Assembly: GCA_019925095.2 (NCBI GenBank)
Contig: CM034415.1
Location: 6,295,001-6,359,000, forward strand
DNA: 64,000 nucleotides
Source: Dendrolimus kikuchii
Taxonomy: Eukaryota > Arthropoda > Insecta > Lepidoptera > Lasiocampidae
Direction of reading: 5' to 3'
The notes beneath the pieces were generated by a model. It was not told the origin of the DNA. It saw nothing but the letters and a program-made list of their open reading frames with translations, and did no database searches. This document shows positions 28,410 to 46,265 of the stretch, piece after piece. The position numbers and the translations under genes were made by a program. Each line of letters starts with the position of its first letter. The first letter of the stretch is position 1.

Positions 28410-28440
<31 letters not shown>

Positions 28441-28897
28441 GTAACAATATGAGAGAATTTCTCAAGAACATATCAATTGTCCTTATATAAATATATAAAA
28501 TTGATTGAGCCCCACCGTAATGATACGTTGATAGCTTTTAATACATAGTAAAAGAGATGAATAATAAATAATATGCTTTCTTGTACTTTCCGAGTGTTTA
28601 GCACAACATTTAGTTGTGAACGTTTAACATTATTTATATTTATGCGTGACGTTAGGCCTCATGAACGCCGCACGTGCTTGTGCTTAAGTATTATAATTAG
28701 CTACCTATATACAGACAGAATCTATTGTGTTAAGTGTGCATAAGAGCCGACTCCTGTTCGTTATAGAAAAACTTTCAGGGCAGGGTTATAATACTTTTGA
28801 ATAAATTGCGGCCCTGAAAAGGGCCTTTTTCTTGTACAATTCTTCCGAATCTCGTATAGTATGATATTGTGGTGGTAAGCAAGAGAATCCATCTCTT

Positions 28898-29425
<528 letters not shown>

Positions 29426-29624
29426 TTAGTGACAGCAATACATAATTAATATTAATTACATAGATATATTATTAAACATTACAATTTAGTTTTATACACA
29501 CGCACCAATTATGATAGTTATCATTATTATTTTTCTCCCTTTACAAATACATTTACGCCCATGAAGGCTTTATTCATCAGAATTCCTGAATGAACATGTG
29601 GATAAATTGGTGTATATATGTATG

Positions 29625-29677
<53 letters not shown>

Positions 29678-29906
29678 TATTACTTATGACCATTTCATCA
29701 TCTGATCCTGCATAACAAGCGTGCATGTCGTCATTTATGCTTAGAGTCATTCGTGTGTGTGTATATAATTGCAGTCGATTAAAATACCCTTGTGAGGTCT
29801 CAAAGAAAAACATTCGAATTTATTGCGGCCCTGAAAAGGGCCTTTTGATGAGTCGTGTAATTATTTATTCCGCTACTCGGTCCGTTTGCGGGAAGAACGG
29901 AGGCGT

Positions 29907-30332
<426 letters not shown>

Positions 30333-31267
30333 CTAACTATTTAATCGAATAATTAAAAAAAGGGGGGGGGACAGAAATGAAAAAGAGACAATCTACGAAC
30401 CGTACGTTCCGGTCGACGCGACGAAGACGAATAAAAACACGCCGCGCTTTGTTCGCGTCTATATATACAATTTCTGTCGCTAGGTGTCGGAGGGGGTGCG
30501 GGGAAGTGGGAGGGGGGGAAGCCGCTGGCCTCTAGGCCGGCGCCGCGCTGCGCGCGACGCCGGCCCCCCGCGCCCGCCCGCCCGCCCGCCCGCCCGGTCG
30601 CGCCCGCGACCCGACGACCCGACGACCCGACGGCGGGGGGGCGGATGACCGCGCGTCGCGCCACAGCCCGACGACGAGCGACGACCAAAAAAAAAAAAAA
30701 AAAAAAAAAAAAAGCTCATCACACCCTCCGTCATCCATCATCCCCATATAGTTGACTCATGCTCACATGCTCACATGCTCATAATTATCATCTCATATCT
30801 CGCCATCTCGGCGGCTAACCGAAAACCTACCTCAAATCAACAAATCAACAACGCCACAGCGCCCAGAGTGCCTCGCCTCCCGCCTCCCGCCTCCCCTACC
30901 CCGTATGTACCTACCACTTACCATCTACCATCTACCACATTCATTTCTCATTCAATATTATTTATATATATTTTTTTTTTATAATCATTATTTATCTCTC
31001 TCATTCATTCATTCAATCAAACAATCAAATAAATAAATAACTATACAAATCTATCCATCTATCCATCTATGTATGTATGTATGTATGTATGTATAACTTG
31101 GGACTTGACTTTCGATACTCACTGTAATATACGAATACATATTTTTTATTTTATTTCATTTCATTTCATTTCATAGAAAACATTTTGTGGCCCTGAAAAG
31201 GGCCTTTTGCTTTTGCTTTTTATTTTTCCCATAATTATACCATGCCGATGAACGTTTACGTTTACGT

Positions 31268-31642
31268 TTACTTCGAGCTTGTATACTTGGTGACGGCCTT
31301 TGTTCCCTCGCTGACTGCGTGCTTCGCCAACTCGCCGGGAAGTAACAGTCTTACGGACGTTTGCACCTCCCTAGAGGTGATGGTCGACCTCTTGTTGTAG
31401 TGAGCGAGCCTGGACGCCTCGGCGGCGATGCGCTCGAAGATGTCGTTCACGAAGCTGTTCATTATCGACATCGCTTTACTCGAAATACCGGTGTCGGGGT
31501 GCACCTGCTTGAGAACCTTGTAGATGTAGATCGCGTAGCTCTCCTTCCTCTTGTGCTTCTTCTTTCTCTTGTCGGTCTTAGAGATGTTCTTCTGGGCCTT
31601 GCCAGATTTCTTGGCCGCCTTTCCGCTTGTCTTCGGCGGCAT
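31268..31642 (-). CDS. H2B: Histone H2B (unit 4)
   Basis: 124 aa, identical to the unit 1 copy. Stem-loop at 31189-31204. Confidence 0.98.
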   Translation of the reverse strand: MPPKTSGKAAKKSGKAQKNISKTDKRKKKHKRKESYAIYIYKVLKQVHPDTGISSKAMSIMNSFVNDIFERIAAEASRLAHYNKRSTITSREVQTSVRLLLPGELAKHAVSEGTKAVTKYTSSK

Positions 31643-32690
31643 GGTGTGCTACTTTTCCTTTTCTTCAAACTTGTACCAACGAACGAACGAACGATCGGAG
31701 GGAGCGCGCGCGCGTACGGTCTCACGGTTGCGAGCGTACTGGATGACTCCGACATTTCGCGTTTTAAATTTAAAGCGGAGCCCCGCATACGTCACGCACC
31801 GTGTCGTAGTATATGATTCACCCGCAGTAACCAATCAGAGGGCGAGAGAAATGCTACCATTTCATAATTTGTATCGAATCTATTGTTATTAAATTTTTTT
31901 TTATTTTTTTTTATTTCATTTCAACGCATGAAACAAGATTATCAAATTATAATTCAATATGTTAGTGTTAGTGTTAGTATCCCACGGATCTACGTACGCG
32001 CAACATATTATATATTTAGATGTATTTGTTTACTTTGGGAAGGAACATTCTTAATTCTCGTCAATTAAAATTAACTATATAATATTATTTATTTACCATT
32101 ACTAACTACTAATATTTTATTACTGTTCGCACGCGACTTGCCATGCCATCCAGTTAGACGAATTAAACACATCGTTTCATTCATATAGAGCTAGATTTTC
32201 AAAGGTATTTTTTTTTTTTAATTTTCATTTTCAGTCAATCTTATATATAATGTCTTTTTAATATAAAATAAACTTAACATGTTCGTTAGTAATGTTAATT
32301 ATAGGCAAGTCACGCTTGCTCGACATCAATGCATGGGAGGAGTTAATTAATTATCGGAAAGAATAAATAAATAAATCGCCGCGTTAAGAACATGACGAGA
32401 GTCAGGCATAATAAATATATTGATTGATAGATAGATACCTATCCAATCGAAACTTATGTGCGTGTGTGTACAACTGCAACCACTACTACCTCTGTTCGTT
32501 TAGAAACTAAATTTCCATTATATTTTTATACATTGATTATAATGTATATATATATGTAAAATATATTATTGCGATATATATTGTGGCCCTGAAAAGGGCC
32601 TTTTTTTAGGTGTGTTAACGTTGTCCCCTTGTACGTCGTTCTTTTCGTCGACAGACGAAAGAAAGGAAAGCGGAGAGAGACACGCGGCTC

Positions 32691-33065
32691 CTAAGCCTTC
32701 TTCTCGGTCTTCTTTGGCAGGAGAACCGCCTGAATGTTAGGCAGTACACCGCCCTGTGCGATGGTCACGCCAGAGAGCAACTTGTTCAACTCCTCGTCGT
32801 TCCGTATCGCCAATTGTAAATGCCTAGGGATGATCCTAGTTTTCTTGTTGTCCCTGGCGGCGTTACCCGCCAACTCGAGAACTTCGGCGGCCAGATATTC
32901 CATCACGGCGGCGAGGTACACGGGTGCACCGGCACCGACGCGCTCGGCATAGTTGCCGTTCCTCAACAGTCTGTGAATACGCCCCACAGGAAACTGGAGA
33001 CCGGCGCGATTAGAGCGAGACTTTACCTTGCCCTTTACTTTTCCACCTTTGCCGCGACCGGACAT
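32691..33065 (-). CDS. H2A: Histone H2A (unit 4)
   Basis: 124 aa, identical to the unit 1 copy. Stem-loop at 32585-32600. Confidence 0.98.
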   Translation of the reverse strand: MSGRGKGGKVKGKVKSRSNRAGLQFPVGRIHRLLRNGNYAERVGAGAPVYLAAVMEYLAAEVLELAGNAARDNKKTRIIPRHLQLAIRNDEELNKLLSGVTIAQGGVLPNIQAVLLPKKTEKKA

Positions 33066-33400
33066 TATTGAAGTTTTGTTATTAAACTATATGAACACTA
33101 GAAAAGACACGTCCGACCGATGCGAACGTGACCGAAGCGAGAGTGCCTGTGCGACTGAACGTCATCGAAAAAAAACGCACCGGTTTTATACTTGTGTATC
33201 GTGCGTTCGAACCGAGCGACATTACGTCTAAGAAGTGGGACGGAGAGAGAGATAGAGACGGCGAGCGAGATAGACGCACACGACCAAGGAAAACTATTTA
33301 CTTACATAATATTATTATATACTATTAGGTGTATGGTGTTATTGATTGTATTTGTAAACCACCAATGCATATATCATAATAATAATAATATCCATCCAAG

Positions 33401-33436
<36 letters not shown>

Positions 33437-33940
33437 ATGTACCTACCTATGAAAGTTATCTGTCAAAACTATTATTAAGTACCTATCTGTATTCTGTATA
33501 CCTGTGCGATATTAACTAGCTTTATCGGTGTTGTTTTTTATTGAGGCGAAATTTTAGGTTGATTTGAAAAGCAAACGAAAGGATAAGAAGTCGGGCGGAA
33601 ACCGCGCGGGGGGGGAGAGGAGCGTTTTTTTTTTTTTTTTTAAATATATCGTCGTGCGTGTGTGTGTGTGTGCATATATCGTACGACCGAGGCGGCTACC
33701 GCGTGAAAGGATAGCGGAAACCAGTTTTCTATTCGTGATGATATACATCGTCATCAATCTGTGGAACATCTGTTAGCCCTGAAAAGGGCTTTTTGGTTGG
33801 TAGGCACGGCGGCACACCCCGCACACACCGCCCACAGCAACACCACGAAGGCGCGAGCGAGCGGCGCGTTCACTGGGCCGTCGGCGGCGGCGGTTCGCTC
33901 GGAGCGGAGCGGAGGTGTCGTCTCTGTCGCGTCCCGTCGT

Positions 33941-34699
33941 TTACTTCTTCGCAGCGGAGGTCTTCTTCGCGGCCGCCTTCGACTTGGGTGTGGCCGCTGC
34001 GGCCTTCTTCGGCTTGGGCGCTTTCGGTTTCTTGGTGGGCGGCTTCGCGGTCTTCTTGGCCTTCGGCGCGGCGCCCTTGCCCTTCGCGGGGGCGGCGGTC
34101 TTCTTCGACGCGGCGGCGGCCGGCTTCTTCTTGGCTGCGGCGGCTTTCTTGTCCCTCGTCGCCGCCGAGCCGGCGGCCTTCGACTTGGACGGCGAAGCGG
34201 CCGACGCGGAAGCGGCGGCGCCCTTCTTCCCCTTCGCGGCGGCAGCGGGGGCGACCTTCTTCGACTTGCCAGAAGACGCGGTGCCGGTCTCGTCGCCGTC
34301 GGCGGCCGCCTTGCCGGCGGACCTCTTCTTGGCTCCGGCGGCCGGTTTCTTCGACGCGGACGACTTGGATTCCAACTTGAACGATCCCGATGCGCCCTTG
34401 CCTTTGGTCTGGATCAACGCACCCGATTCGACGGCGCTCTTGAGGTACTTCCTAATGAACGGCGCAAGTTTCTCGGCGTCGACTTTATATGTCGCCGTTA
34501 TGTATTTCTTGATGGCCTGAAGCGACGATCCGCTGCGCTCCTTGAGCTCCGTAATCGCGTTAGTGACCATCTCTGAAGTCTTCGGGTGTGTCGGCTTGGC
34601 CTTTGGCTTTTTCGCGCCGGCCGCGGCTGCGGACGCCTTCGGTTTCTTCGCCGGCGTCGCGGGGGCCGGGGTTTCGGCTGCTACTGCTGTGTCTGCCAT
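33941..34699 (-). CDS. H1: Linker histone H1 (unit 5)
   Basis: 252 aa, identical to the unit 1 copy. Stem-loop variant at 33775-33790. Confidence 0.97.
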   Translation of the reverse strand: MADTAVAAETPAPATPAKKPKASAAAAGAKKPKAKPTHPKTSEMVTNAITELKERSGSSLQAIKKYITATYKVDAEKLAPFIRKYLKSAVESGALIQTKGKGASGSFKLESKSSASKKPAAGAKKRSAGKAAADGDETGTASSGKSKKVAPAAAAKGKKGAAASASAASPSKSKAAGSAATRDKKAAAAKKKPAAAASKKTAAPAKGKGAAPKAKKTAKPPTKKPKAPKPKKAAAATPKSKAAAKKTSAAKK

Positions 34700-35718
34700 T
34701 TTTTTTTTTTTTTTTTTTTTTCCTCTTTAAACGAATACAAACAAACAAACAAACTACCACGAACGATTGATTAGTTTAATCCCACGGGAGAGCTGGCTGT
34801 GAGAAATACAACAACAAACGAATATGGTTACTCAAACTCGAAAGTAGATGGCGCCAGGTGAAAAGTCGACCTCATCGGCTCAGGGCAATACCGAATCGAC
34901 GACCGCGACGTCGAGATACATTTTCTCGTACGAACGCTTACAACTTTTCACTAGCACGGATCTGTTTAAACACACTTTTAACGTTTTTCAAATATTCATA
35001 GAGCAATTCGAGACGTGATAATCTACAATATTTGAGTTTAGCGGTGTTATAAAGCCGTTTGCAAAACATTCGTCCCGGTAATATTCTCAATAAACTTGTT
35101 TATATTCACGACAGCATACGATGCATACGCGGGGTCCCGTTTAAAACTTATTTTTCTTATTATAAATGTGTATTGTTATAGATTTTCATTAAATAAATGA
35201 ATTATAAACATCCCGAGGTTCCGACGTATAAACTTCCTCCGCGCGCAATACTATTTTTTTCATCGAATAATCGATGAAAAGTTTAGGGTCGTAAAACATT
35301 ACTACCGCGAAACCTCTGTGAGGAACTAGGCATACGAATAAAAACGTGCAACTGTTTCGTATAATCGTGTAAATATTAAACGATCTTATTTATTATTTAC
35401 TAGTAACTACTGCACTATAATAATATACGTAATGATGATCTAATCTTTTTTTTTTTTTAATCTATTTATGTAGTAACCAACACTTATCATTTCAATTGAT
35501 CACACAAGTAAGACGAGACAGGTCTTAAATTAATTAATAATAATAATAGTAATAATAATAATAACAACAAAACAATACACATGGGTGAAAAGAAAGGGGG
35601 AGAAAAAAAAAAAAAGATATTAAGAATAAAGTAAAAAAAAAAAAAAATACTAATAATATAGTATAACAACAACAACAACAACTACTACTATTTGTTTTTT
35701 TTTTACTTCATCAAAACG

Positions 35719-35749
<31 letters not shown>

Positions 35750-36206
35750 GTAACAATATGAGAGAATTTCTCAAGAACATATCAATTGTCCTTATATAAA
35801 TATATAAAATTGATTGAGCCCCACCGTAATGATACGTTGATAGCTTTTAATACATAGTAAAAGAGATGAATAATAAATAATATGCTTTCTTGTACTTTCC
35901 GAGTGTTTAGCACAACATTTAGTTGTGAACGTTTAACATTATTTATATTTATGCGTGACGTTAGGCCTCATGAACGCCGCACGTGCTTGTGCTTAAGTAT
36001 TATAATTAGCTACCTATATACAGACAGAATCTATTGTGTTAAGTGTGCATAAGAGCCGACTCCTGTTCGTTATAGAAAAACTTTCAGGGCAGGGTTATAA
36101 TACTTTTGAATAAATTGCGGCCCTGAAAAGGGCCTTTTTCTTGTACAATTCTTCCGAATCTCGTATAGTATGATATTGTGGTGGTAAGCAAGAGAATCCA
36201 TCTCTT

Positions 36207-36731
<525 letters not shown>

Positions 36732-36934
36732 CTAGTTAGTGACAGCAATACATAATTAATATTAATTACATAGATATATTATTAAACATTACAATTTAGT
36801 TTTATACACACGCACCAATTATGATAGTTATCATTATTATTTTTCTCCCTTTACAAATACATTTACGCCCATGAAGGCTTTATTCATCAGAATTCCTGAA
36901 TGAACATGTGGATAAATTGGTGTATATATGTATG

Positions 36935-36987
<53 letters not shown>

Positions 36988-37216
36988 TATTACTTATGAC
37001 CATTTCATCATCTGATCCTGCATAACAAGCGTGCATGTCGTCATTTATGCTTAGAGTCATTCGTGTGTGTGTATATAATTGCAGTCGATTAAAATACCCT
37101 TGTGAGGTCTCAAAGAAAAACATTCGAATTTATTGCGGCCCTGAAAAGGGCCTTTTGATGAGTCGTGTAATTATTTATTCCGCTACTCGGTCCGTTTGCG
37201 GGAAGAACGGAGGCGT

Positions 37217-37642
<426 letters not shown>

Positions 37643-38577
37643 CTAACTATTTAATCGAATAATTAAAAAAAGGGGGGGGGACAGAAATGAAAAAGAGACA
37701 ATCTACGAACCGTACGTTCCGGTCGACGCGACGAAGACGAATAAAAACACGCCGCGCTTTGTTCGCGTCTATATATACAATTTCTGTCGCTAGGTGTCGG
37801 AGGGGGTGCGGGGAAGTGGGAGGGGGGGAAGCCGCTGGCCTCTAGGCCGGCGCCGCGCTGCGCGCGACGCCGGCCCCCCGCGCCCGCCCGCCCGCCCGCC
37901 CGCCCGGTCGCGCCCGCGACCCGACGACCCGACGACCCGACGGCGGGGGGGCGGATGACCGCGCGTCGCGCCACAGCCCGACGACGAGCGACGACCAAAA
38001 AAAAAAAAAAAAAAAAAAAAAAAGCTCATCACACCCTCCGTCATCCATCATCCCCATATAGTTGACTCATGCTCACATGCTCACATGCTCATAATTATCA
38101 TCTCATATCTCGCCATCTCGGCGGCTAACCGAAAACCTACCTCAAATCAACAAATCAACAACGCCACAGCGCCCAGAGTGCCTCGCCTCCCGCCTCCCGC
38201 CTCCCCTACCCCGTATGTACCTACCACTTACCATCTACCATCTACCACATTCATTTCTCATTCAATATTATTTATATATATTTTTTTTTTATAATCATTA
38301 TTTATCTCTCTCATTCATTCATTCAATCAAACAATCAAATAAATAAATAACTATACAAATCTATCCATCTATCCATCTATGTATGTATGTATGTATGTAT
38401 GTATAACTTGGGACTTGACTTTCGATACTCACTGTAATATACGAATACATATTTTTTATTTTATTTCATTTCATTTCATTTCATAGAAAACATTTTGTGG
38501 CCCTGAAAAGGGCCTTTTGCTTTTGCTTTTTATTTTTCCCATAATTATACCATGCCGATGAACGTTTACGTTTACGT

Positions 38578-38952
38578 TTACTTCGAGCTTGTATACTTGG
38601 TGACGGCCTTTGTTCCCTCGCTGACTGCGTGCTTCGCCAACTCGCCGGGAAGTAACAGTCTTACGGACGTTTGCACCTCCCTAGAGGTGATGGTCGACCT
38701 CTTGTTGTAGTGAGCGAGCCTGGACGCCTCGGCGGCGATGCGCTCGAAGATGTCGTTCACGAAGCTGTTCATTATCGACATCGCTTTACTCGAAATACCG
38801 GTGTCGGGGTGCACCTGCTTGAGAACCTTGTAGATGTAGATCGCGTAGCTCTCCTTCCTCTTGTGCTTCTTCTTTCTCTTGTCGGTCTTAGAGATGTTCT
38901 TCTGGGCCTTGCCAGATTTCTTGGCCGCCTTTCCGCTTGTCTTCGGCGGCAT
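38578..38952 (-). CDS. H2B: Histone H2B (unit 5)
   Basis: 124 aa, identical to the unit 1 copy. Stem-loop at 38499-38514. Confidence 0.98.
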   Translation of the reverse strand: MPPKTSGKAAKKSGKAQKNISKTDKRKKKHKRKESYAIYIYKVLKQVHPDTGISSKAMSIMNSFVNDIFERIAAEASRLAHYNKRSTITSREVQTSVRLLLPGELAKHAVSEGTKAVTKYTSSK

Positions 38953-40000
38953 GGTGTGCTACTTTTCCTTTTCTTCAAACTTGTACCAACGAACGAACGA
39001 ACGATCGGAGGGAGCGCGCGCGCGTACGGTCTCACGGTTGCGAGCGTACTGGATGACTCCGACATTTCGCGTTTTAAATTTAAAGCGGAGCCCCGCATAC
39101 GTCACGCACCGTGTCGTAGTATATGATTCACCCGCAGTAACCAATCAGAGGGCGAGAGAAATGCTACCATTTCATAATTTGTATCGAATCTATTGTTATT
39201 AAATTTTTTTTTATTTTTTTTTATTTCATTTCAACGCATGAAACAAGATTATCAAATTATAATTCAATATGTTAGTGTTAGTGTTAGTATCCCACGGATC
39301 TACGTACGCGCAACATATTATATATTTAGATGTATTTGTTTACTTTGGGAAGGAACATTCTTAATTCTCGTCAATTAAAATTAACTATATAATATTATTT
39401 ATTTACCATTACTAACTACTAATATTTTATTACTGTTCGCACGCGACTTGCCATGCCATCCAGTTAGACGAATTAAACACATCGTTTCATTCATATAGAG
39501 CTAGATTTTCAAAGGTATTTTTTTTTTTTAATTTTCATTTTCAGTCAATCTTATATATAATGTCTTTTTAATATAAAATAAACTTAACATGTTCGTTAGT
39601 AATGTTAATTATAGGCAAGTCACGCTTGCTCGACATCAATGCATGGGAGGAGTTAATTAATTATCGGAAAGAATAAATAAATAAATCGCCGCGTTAAGAA
39701 CATGACGAGAGTCAGGCATAATAAATATATTGATTGATAGATAGATACCTATCCAATCGAAACTTATGTGCGTGTGTGTACAACTGCAACCACTACTACC
39801 TCTGTTCGTTTAGAAACTAAATTTCCATTATATTTTTATACATTGATTATAATGTATATATATATGTAAAATATATTATTGCGATATATATTGTGGCCCT
39901 GAAAAGGGCCTTTTTTTAGGTGTGTTAACGTTGTCCCCTTGTACGTCGTTCTTTTCGTCGACAGACGAAAGAAAGGAAAGCGGAGAGAGACACGCGGCTC

Positions 40001-40375
40001 CTAAGCCTTCTTCTCGGTCTTCTTTGGCAGGAGAACCGCCTGAATGTTAGGCAGTACACCGCCCTGTGCGATGGTCACGCCAGAGAGCAACTTGTTCAAC
40101 TCCTCGTCGTTCCGTATCGCCAATTGTAAATGCCTAGGGATGATCCTAGTTTTCTTGTTGTCCCTGGCGGCGTTACCCGCCAACTCGAGAACTTCGGCGG
40201 CCAGATATTCCATCACGGCGGCGAGGTACACGGGTGCACCGGCACCGACGCGCTCGGCATAGTTGCCGTTCCTCAACAGTCTGTGAATACGCCCCACAGG
40301 AAACTGGAGACCGGCGCGATTAGAGCGAGACTTTACCTTGCCCTTTACTTTTCCACCTTTGCCGCGACCGGACAT
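40001..40375 (-). CDS. H2A: Histone H2A (unit 5)
   Basis: 124 aa, identical to the unit 1 copy. Stem-loop at 39895-39910. Confidence 0.98.
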   Translation of the reverse strand: MSGRGKGGKVKGKVKSRSNRAGLQFPVGRIHRLLRNGNYAERVGAGAPVYLAAVMEYLAAEVLELAGNAARDNKKTRIIPRHLQLAIRNDEELNKLLSGVTIAQGGVLPNIQAVLLPKKTEKKA

Positions 40376-40710
40376 TATTGAAGTTTTGTTATTAAACTAT
40401 ATGAACACTAGAAAAGACACGTCCGACCGATGCGAACGTGACCGAAGCGAGAGTGCCTGTGCGACTGAACGTCATCGAAAAAAAACGCACCGGTTTTATA
40501 CTTGTGTATCGTGCGTTCGAACCGAGCGACATTACGTCTAAGAAGTGGGACGGAGAGAGAGATAGAGACGGCGAGCGAGATAGACGCACACGACCAAGGA
40601 AAACTATTTACTTACATAATATTATTATATACTATTAGGTGTATGGTGTTATTGATTGTATTTGTAAACCACCAATGCATATATCATAATAATAATAATA
40701 TCCATCCAAG

Positions 40711-40747
<37 letters not shown>

Positions 40748-41251
40748 ATGTACCTACCTATGAAAGTTATCTGTCAAAACTATTATTAAGTACCTATCTG
40801 TATTCTGTATACCTGTGCGATATTAACTAGCTTTATCGGTGTTGTTTTTTATTGAGGCGAAATTTTAGGTTGATTTGAAAAGCAAACGAAAGGATAAGAA
40901 GTCGGGCGGAAACCGCGCGGGGGGGGAGAGGAGCGTTTTTTTTTTTTTTTTTAAATATATCGTCGTGCGTGTGTGTGTGTGTGCATATATCGTACGACCG
41001 AGGCGGCTACCGCGTGAAAGGATAGCGGAAACCAGTTTTCTATTCGTGATGATATACATCGTCATCAATCTGTGGAACATCTGTTAGCCCTGAAAAGGGC
41101 TTTTTGGTTGGTAGGCACGGCGGCACACCCCGCACACACCGCCCACAGCAACACCACGAAGGCGCGAGCGAGCGGCGCGTTCACTGGGCCGTCGGCGGCG
41201 GCGGTTCGCTCGGAGCGGAGCGGAGGTGTCGTCTCTGTCGCGTCCCGTCGT

Positions 41252-42010
41252 TTACTTCTTCGCAGCGGAGGTCTTCTTCGCGGCCGCCTTCGACTTGGGT
41301 GTGGCCGCTGCGGCCTTCTTCGGCTTGGGCGCTTTCGGTTTCTTGGTGGGCGGCTTCGCGGTCTTCTTGGCCTTCGGCGCGGCGCCCTTGCCCTTCGCGG
41401 GGGCGGCGGTCTTCTTCGACGCGGCGGCGGCCGGCTTCTTCTTGGCTGCGGCGGCTTTCTTGTCCCTCGTCGCCGCCGAGCCGGCGGCCTTCGACTTGGA
41501 CGGCGAAGCGGCCGACGCGGAAGCGGCGGCGCCCTTCTTCCCCTTCGCGGCGGCAGCGGGGGCGACCTTCTTCGACTTGCCAGAAGACGCGGTGCCGGTC
41601 TCGTCGCCGTCGGCGGCCGCCTTGCCGGCGGACCTCTTCTTGGCTCCGGCGGCCGGTTTCTTCGACGCGGACGACTTGGATTCCAACTTGAACGATCCCG
41701 ATGCGCCCTTGCCTTTGGTCTGGATCAACGCACCCGATTCGACGGCGCTCTTGAGGTACTTCCTAATGAACGGCGCAAGTTTCTCGGCGTCGACTTTATA
41801 TGTCGCCGTTATGTATTTCTTGATGGCCTGAAGCGACGATCCGCTGCGCTCCTTGAGCTCCGTAATCGCGTTAGTGACCATCTCTGAAGTCTTCGGGTGT
41901 GTCGGCTTGGCCTTTGGCTTTTTCGCGCCGGCCGCGGCTGCGGACGCCTTCGGTTTCTTCGCCGGCGTCGCGGGGGCCGGGGTTTCGGCTGCTACTGCTG
42001 TGTCTGCCAT
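41252..42010 (-). CDS. H1: Linker histone H1 (unit 6)
   Basis: 252 aa, identical to the unit 1 copy. A22 leader at 42011-42032, stem-loop variant at 41086-41101. Confidence 0.97.
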   Translation of the reverse strand: MADTAVAAETPAPATPAKKPKASAAAAGAKKPKAKPTHPKTSEMVTNAITELKERSGSSLQAIKKYITATYKVDAEKLAPFIRKYLKSAVESGALIQTKGKGASGSFKLESKSSASKKPAAGAKKRSAGKAAADGDETGTASSGKSKKVAPAAAAKGKKGAAASASAASPSKSKAAGSAATRDKKAAAAKKKPAAAASKKTAAPAKGKGAAPKAKKTAKPPTKKPKAPKPKKAAAATPKSKAAAKKTSAAKK

Positions 42011-43029
42011 TTTTTTTTTTTTTTTTTTTTTTCCTCTTTAAACGAATACAAACAAACAAACAAACTACCACGAACGATTGATTAGTTTAATCCCACGGGA
42101 GAGCTGGCTGTGAGAAATACAACAACAAACGAATATGGTTACTCAAACTCGAAAGTAGATGGCGCCAGGTGAAAAGTCGACCTCATCGGCTCAGGGCAAT
42201 ACCGAATCGACGACCGCGACGTCGAGATACATTTTCTCGTACGAACGCTTACAACTTTTCACTAGCACGGATCTGTTTAAACACACTTTTAACGTTTTTC
42301 AAATATTCATAGAGCAATTCGAGACGTGATAATCTACAATATTTGAGTTTAGCGGTGTTATAAAGCCGTTTGCAAAACATTCGTCCCGGTAATATTCTCA
42401 ATAAACTTGTTTATATTCACGACAGCATACGATGCATACGCGGGGTCCCGTTTAAAACTTATTTTTCTTATTATAAATGTGTATTGTTATAGATTTTCAT
42501 TAAATAAATGAATTATAAACATCCCGAGGTTCCGACGTATAAACTTCCTCCGCGCGCAATACTATTTTTTTCATCGAATAATCGATGAAAAGTTTAGGGT
42601 CGTAAAACATTACTACCGCGAAACCTCTGTGAGGAACTAGGCATACGAATAAAAACGTGCAACTGTTTCGTATAATCGTGTAAATATTAAACGATCTTAT
42701 TTATTATTTACTAGTAACTACTGCACTATAATAATATACGTAATGATGATCTAATCTTTTTTTTTTTTTAATCTATTTATGTAGTAACCAACACTTATCA
42801 TTTCAATTGATCACACAAGTAAGACGAGACAGGTCTTAAATTAATTAATAATAATAATAGTAATAATAATAATAACAACAAAACAATACACATGGGTGAA
42901 AAGAAAGGGGGAGAAAAAAAAAAAAAGATATTAAGAATAAAGTAAAAAAAAAAAAAAATACTAATAATATAGTATAACAACAACAACAACAACTACTACT
43001 ATTTGTTTTTTTTTTACTTCATCAAAACG

Positions 43030-43060
<31 letters not shown>

Positions 43061-43517
43061 GTAACAATATGAGAGAATTTCTCAAGAACATATCAATTGT
43101 CCTTATATAAATATATAAAATTGATTGAGCCCCACCGTAATGATACGTTGATAGCTTTTAATACATAGTAAAAGAGATGAATAATAAATAATATGCTTTC
43201 TTGTACTTTCCGAGTGTTTAGCACAACATTTAGTTGTGAACGTTTAACATTATTTATATTTATGCGTGACGTTAGGCCTCATGAACGCCGCACGTGCTTG
43301 TGCTTAAGTATTATAATTAGCTACCTATATACAGACAGAATCTATTGTGTTAAGTGTGCATAAGAGCCGACTCCTGTTCGTTATAGAAAAACTTTCAGGG
43401 CAGGGTTATAATACTTTTGAATAAATTGCGGCCCTGAAAAGGGCCTTTTTCTTGTACAATTCTTCCGAATCTCGTATAGTATGATATTGTGGTGGTAAGC
43501 AAGAGAATCCATCTCTT

Positions 43518-44045
<528 letters not shown>

Positions 44046-44244
44046 TTAGTGACAGCAATACATAATTAATATTAATTACATAGATATATTATTAAACATT
44101 ACAATTTAGTTTTATACACACGCACCAATTATGATAGTTATCATTATTATTTTTCTCCCTTTACAAATACATTTACGCCCATGAAGGCTTTATTCATCAG
44201 AATTCCTGAATGAACATGTGGATAAATTGGTGTATATATGTATG

Positions 44245-44299
<55 letters not shown>

Positions 44300-44528
44300 T
44301 ATTACTTATGACCATTTCATCATCTGATCCTGCATAACAAGCGTGCATGTCGTCATTTATGCTTAGAGTCATTCGTGTGTGTGTATATAATTGCAGTCGA
44401 TTAAAATACCCTTGTGAGGTCTCAAAGAAAAACATTCGAATTTATTGCGGCCCTGAAAAGGGCCTTTTGATGAGTCGTGTAATTATTTATTCCGCTACTC
44501 GGTCCGTTTGCGGGAAGAACGGAGGCGT

Positions 44529-44954
<426 letters not shown>

Positions 44955-45308
44955 CTAACTATTTAATCGAATAATTAAAAAAAGGGGGGGGGACAGAAAT
45001 GAAAAAGAGACAATCTACGAACCGTACGTTCCGGTCGACGCGACGAAGACGAATAAAAACACGCCGCGCTTTGTTCGCGTCTATATATACAATTTCTGTC
45101 GCTAGGTGTCGGAGGGGGTGCGGGGAAGTGGGAGGGGGGGAAGCCGCTGGCCTCTAGGCCGGCGCCGCGCTGCGCGCGACGCCGGCCCCCCGCGCCCGCC
45201 CGCCCGCCCGCCCGCCCGGTCGCGCCCGCGACCCGACGACCCGACGACCCGACGGCGGGGGGGCGGATGACCGCGCGTCGCGCCACAGCCCGACGACGAG
45301 CGACGACC

Positions 45309-45339
<31 letters not shown>

Positions 45340-45890
45340 CATCACACCCTCCGTCATCCATCATCCCCATATAGTTGACTCATGCTCACATGCTCACATG
45401 CTCATAATTATCATCTCATATCTCGCCATCTCGGCGGCTAACCGAAAACCTACCTCAAATCAACAAATCAACAACGCCACAGCGCCCAGAGTGCCTCGCC
45501 TCCCGCCTCCCGCCTCCCCTACCCCGTATGTACCTACCACTTACCATCTACCATCTACCACATTCATTTCTCATTCAATATTATTTATATATATTTTTTT
45601 TTTATAATCATTATTTATCTCTCTCATTCATTCATTCAATCAAACAATCAAATAAATAAATAACTATACAAATCTATCCATCTATCCATCTATGTATGTA
45701 TGTATGTATGTATGTATAACTTGGGACTTGACTTTCGATACTCACTGTAATATACGAATACATATTTTTTATTTTATTTCATTTCATTTCATTTCATAGA
45801 AAACATTTTGTGGCCCTGAAAAGGGCCTTTTGCTTTTGCTTTTTATTTTTCCCATAATTATACCATGCCGATGAACGTTTACGTTTACGT

Positions 45891-46265
45891 TTACTTCGAG
45901 CTTGTATACTTGGTGACGGCCTTTGTTCCCTCGCTGACTGCGTGCTTCGCCAACTCGCCGGGAAGTAACAGTCTTACGGACGTTTGCACCTCCCTAGAGG
46001 TGATGGTCGACCTCTTGTTGTAGTGAGCGAGCCTGGACGCCTCGGCGGCGATGCGCTCGAAGATGTCGTTCACGAAGCTGTTCATTATCGACATCGCTTT
46101 ACTCGAAATACCGGTGTCGGGGTGCACCTGCTTGAGAACCTTGTAGATGTAGATCGCGTAGCTCTCCTTCCTCTTGTGCTTCTTCTTTCTCTTGTCGGTC
46201 TTAGAGATGTTCTTCTGGGCCTTGCCAGATTTCTTGGCCGCCTTTCCGCTTGTCTTCGGCGGCAT
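45891..46265 (-). CDS. H2B: Histone H2B (unit 6)
   Basis: 124 aa, identical to the unit 1 copy. Stem-loop at 45812-45827. Confidence 0.98.
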   Translation of the reverse strand: MPPKTSGKAAKKSGKAQKNISKTDKRKKKHKRKESYAIYIYKVLKQVHPDTGISSKAMSIMNSFVNDIFERIAAEASRLAHYNKRSTITSREVQTSVRLLLPGELAKHAVSEGTKAVTKYTSSK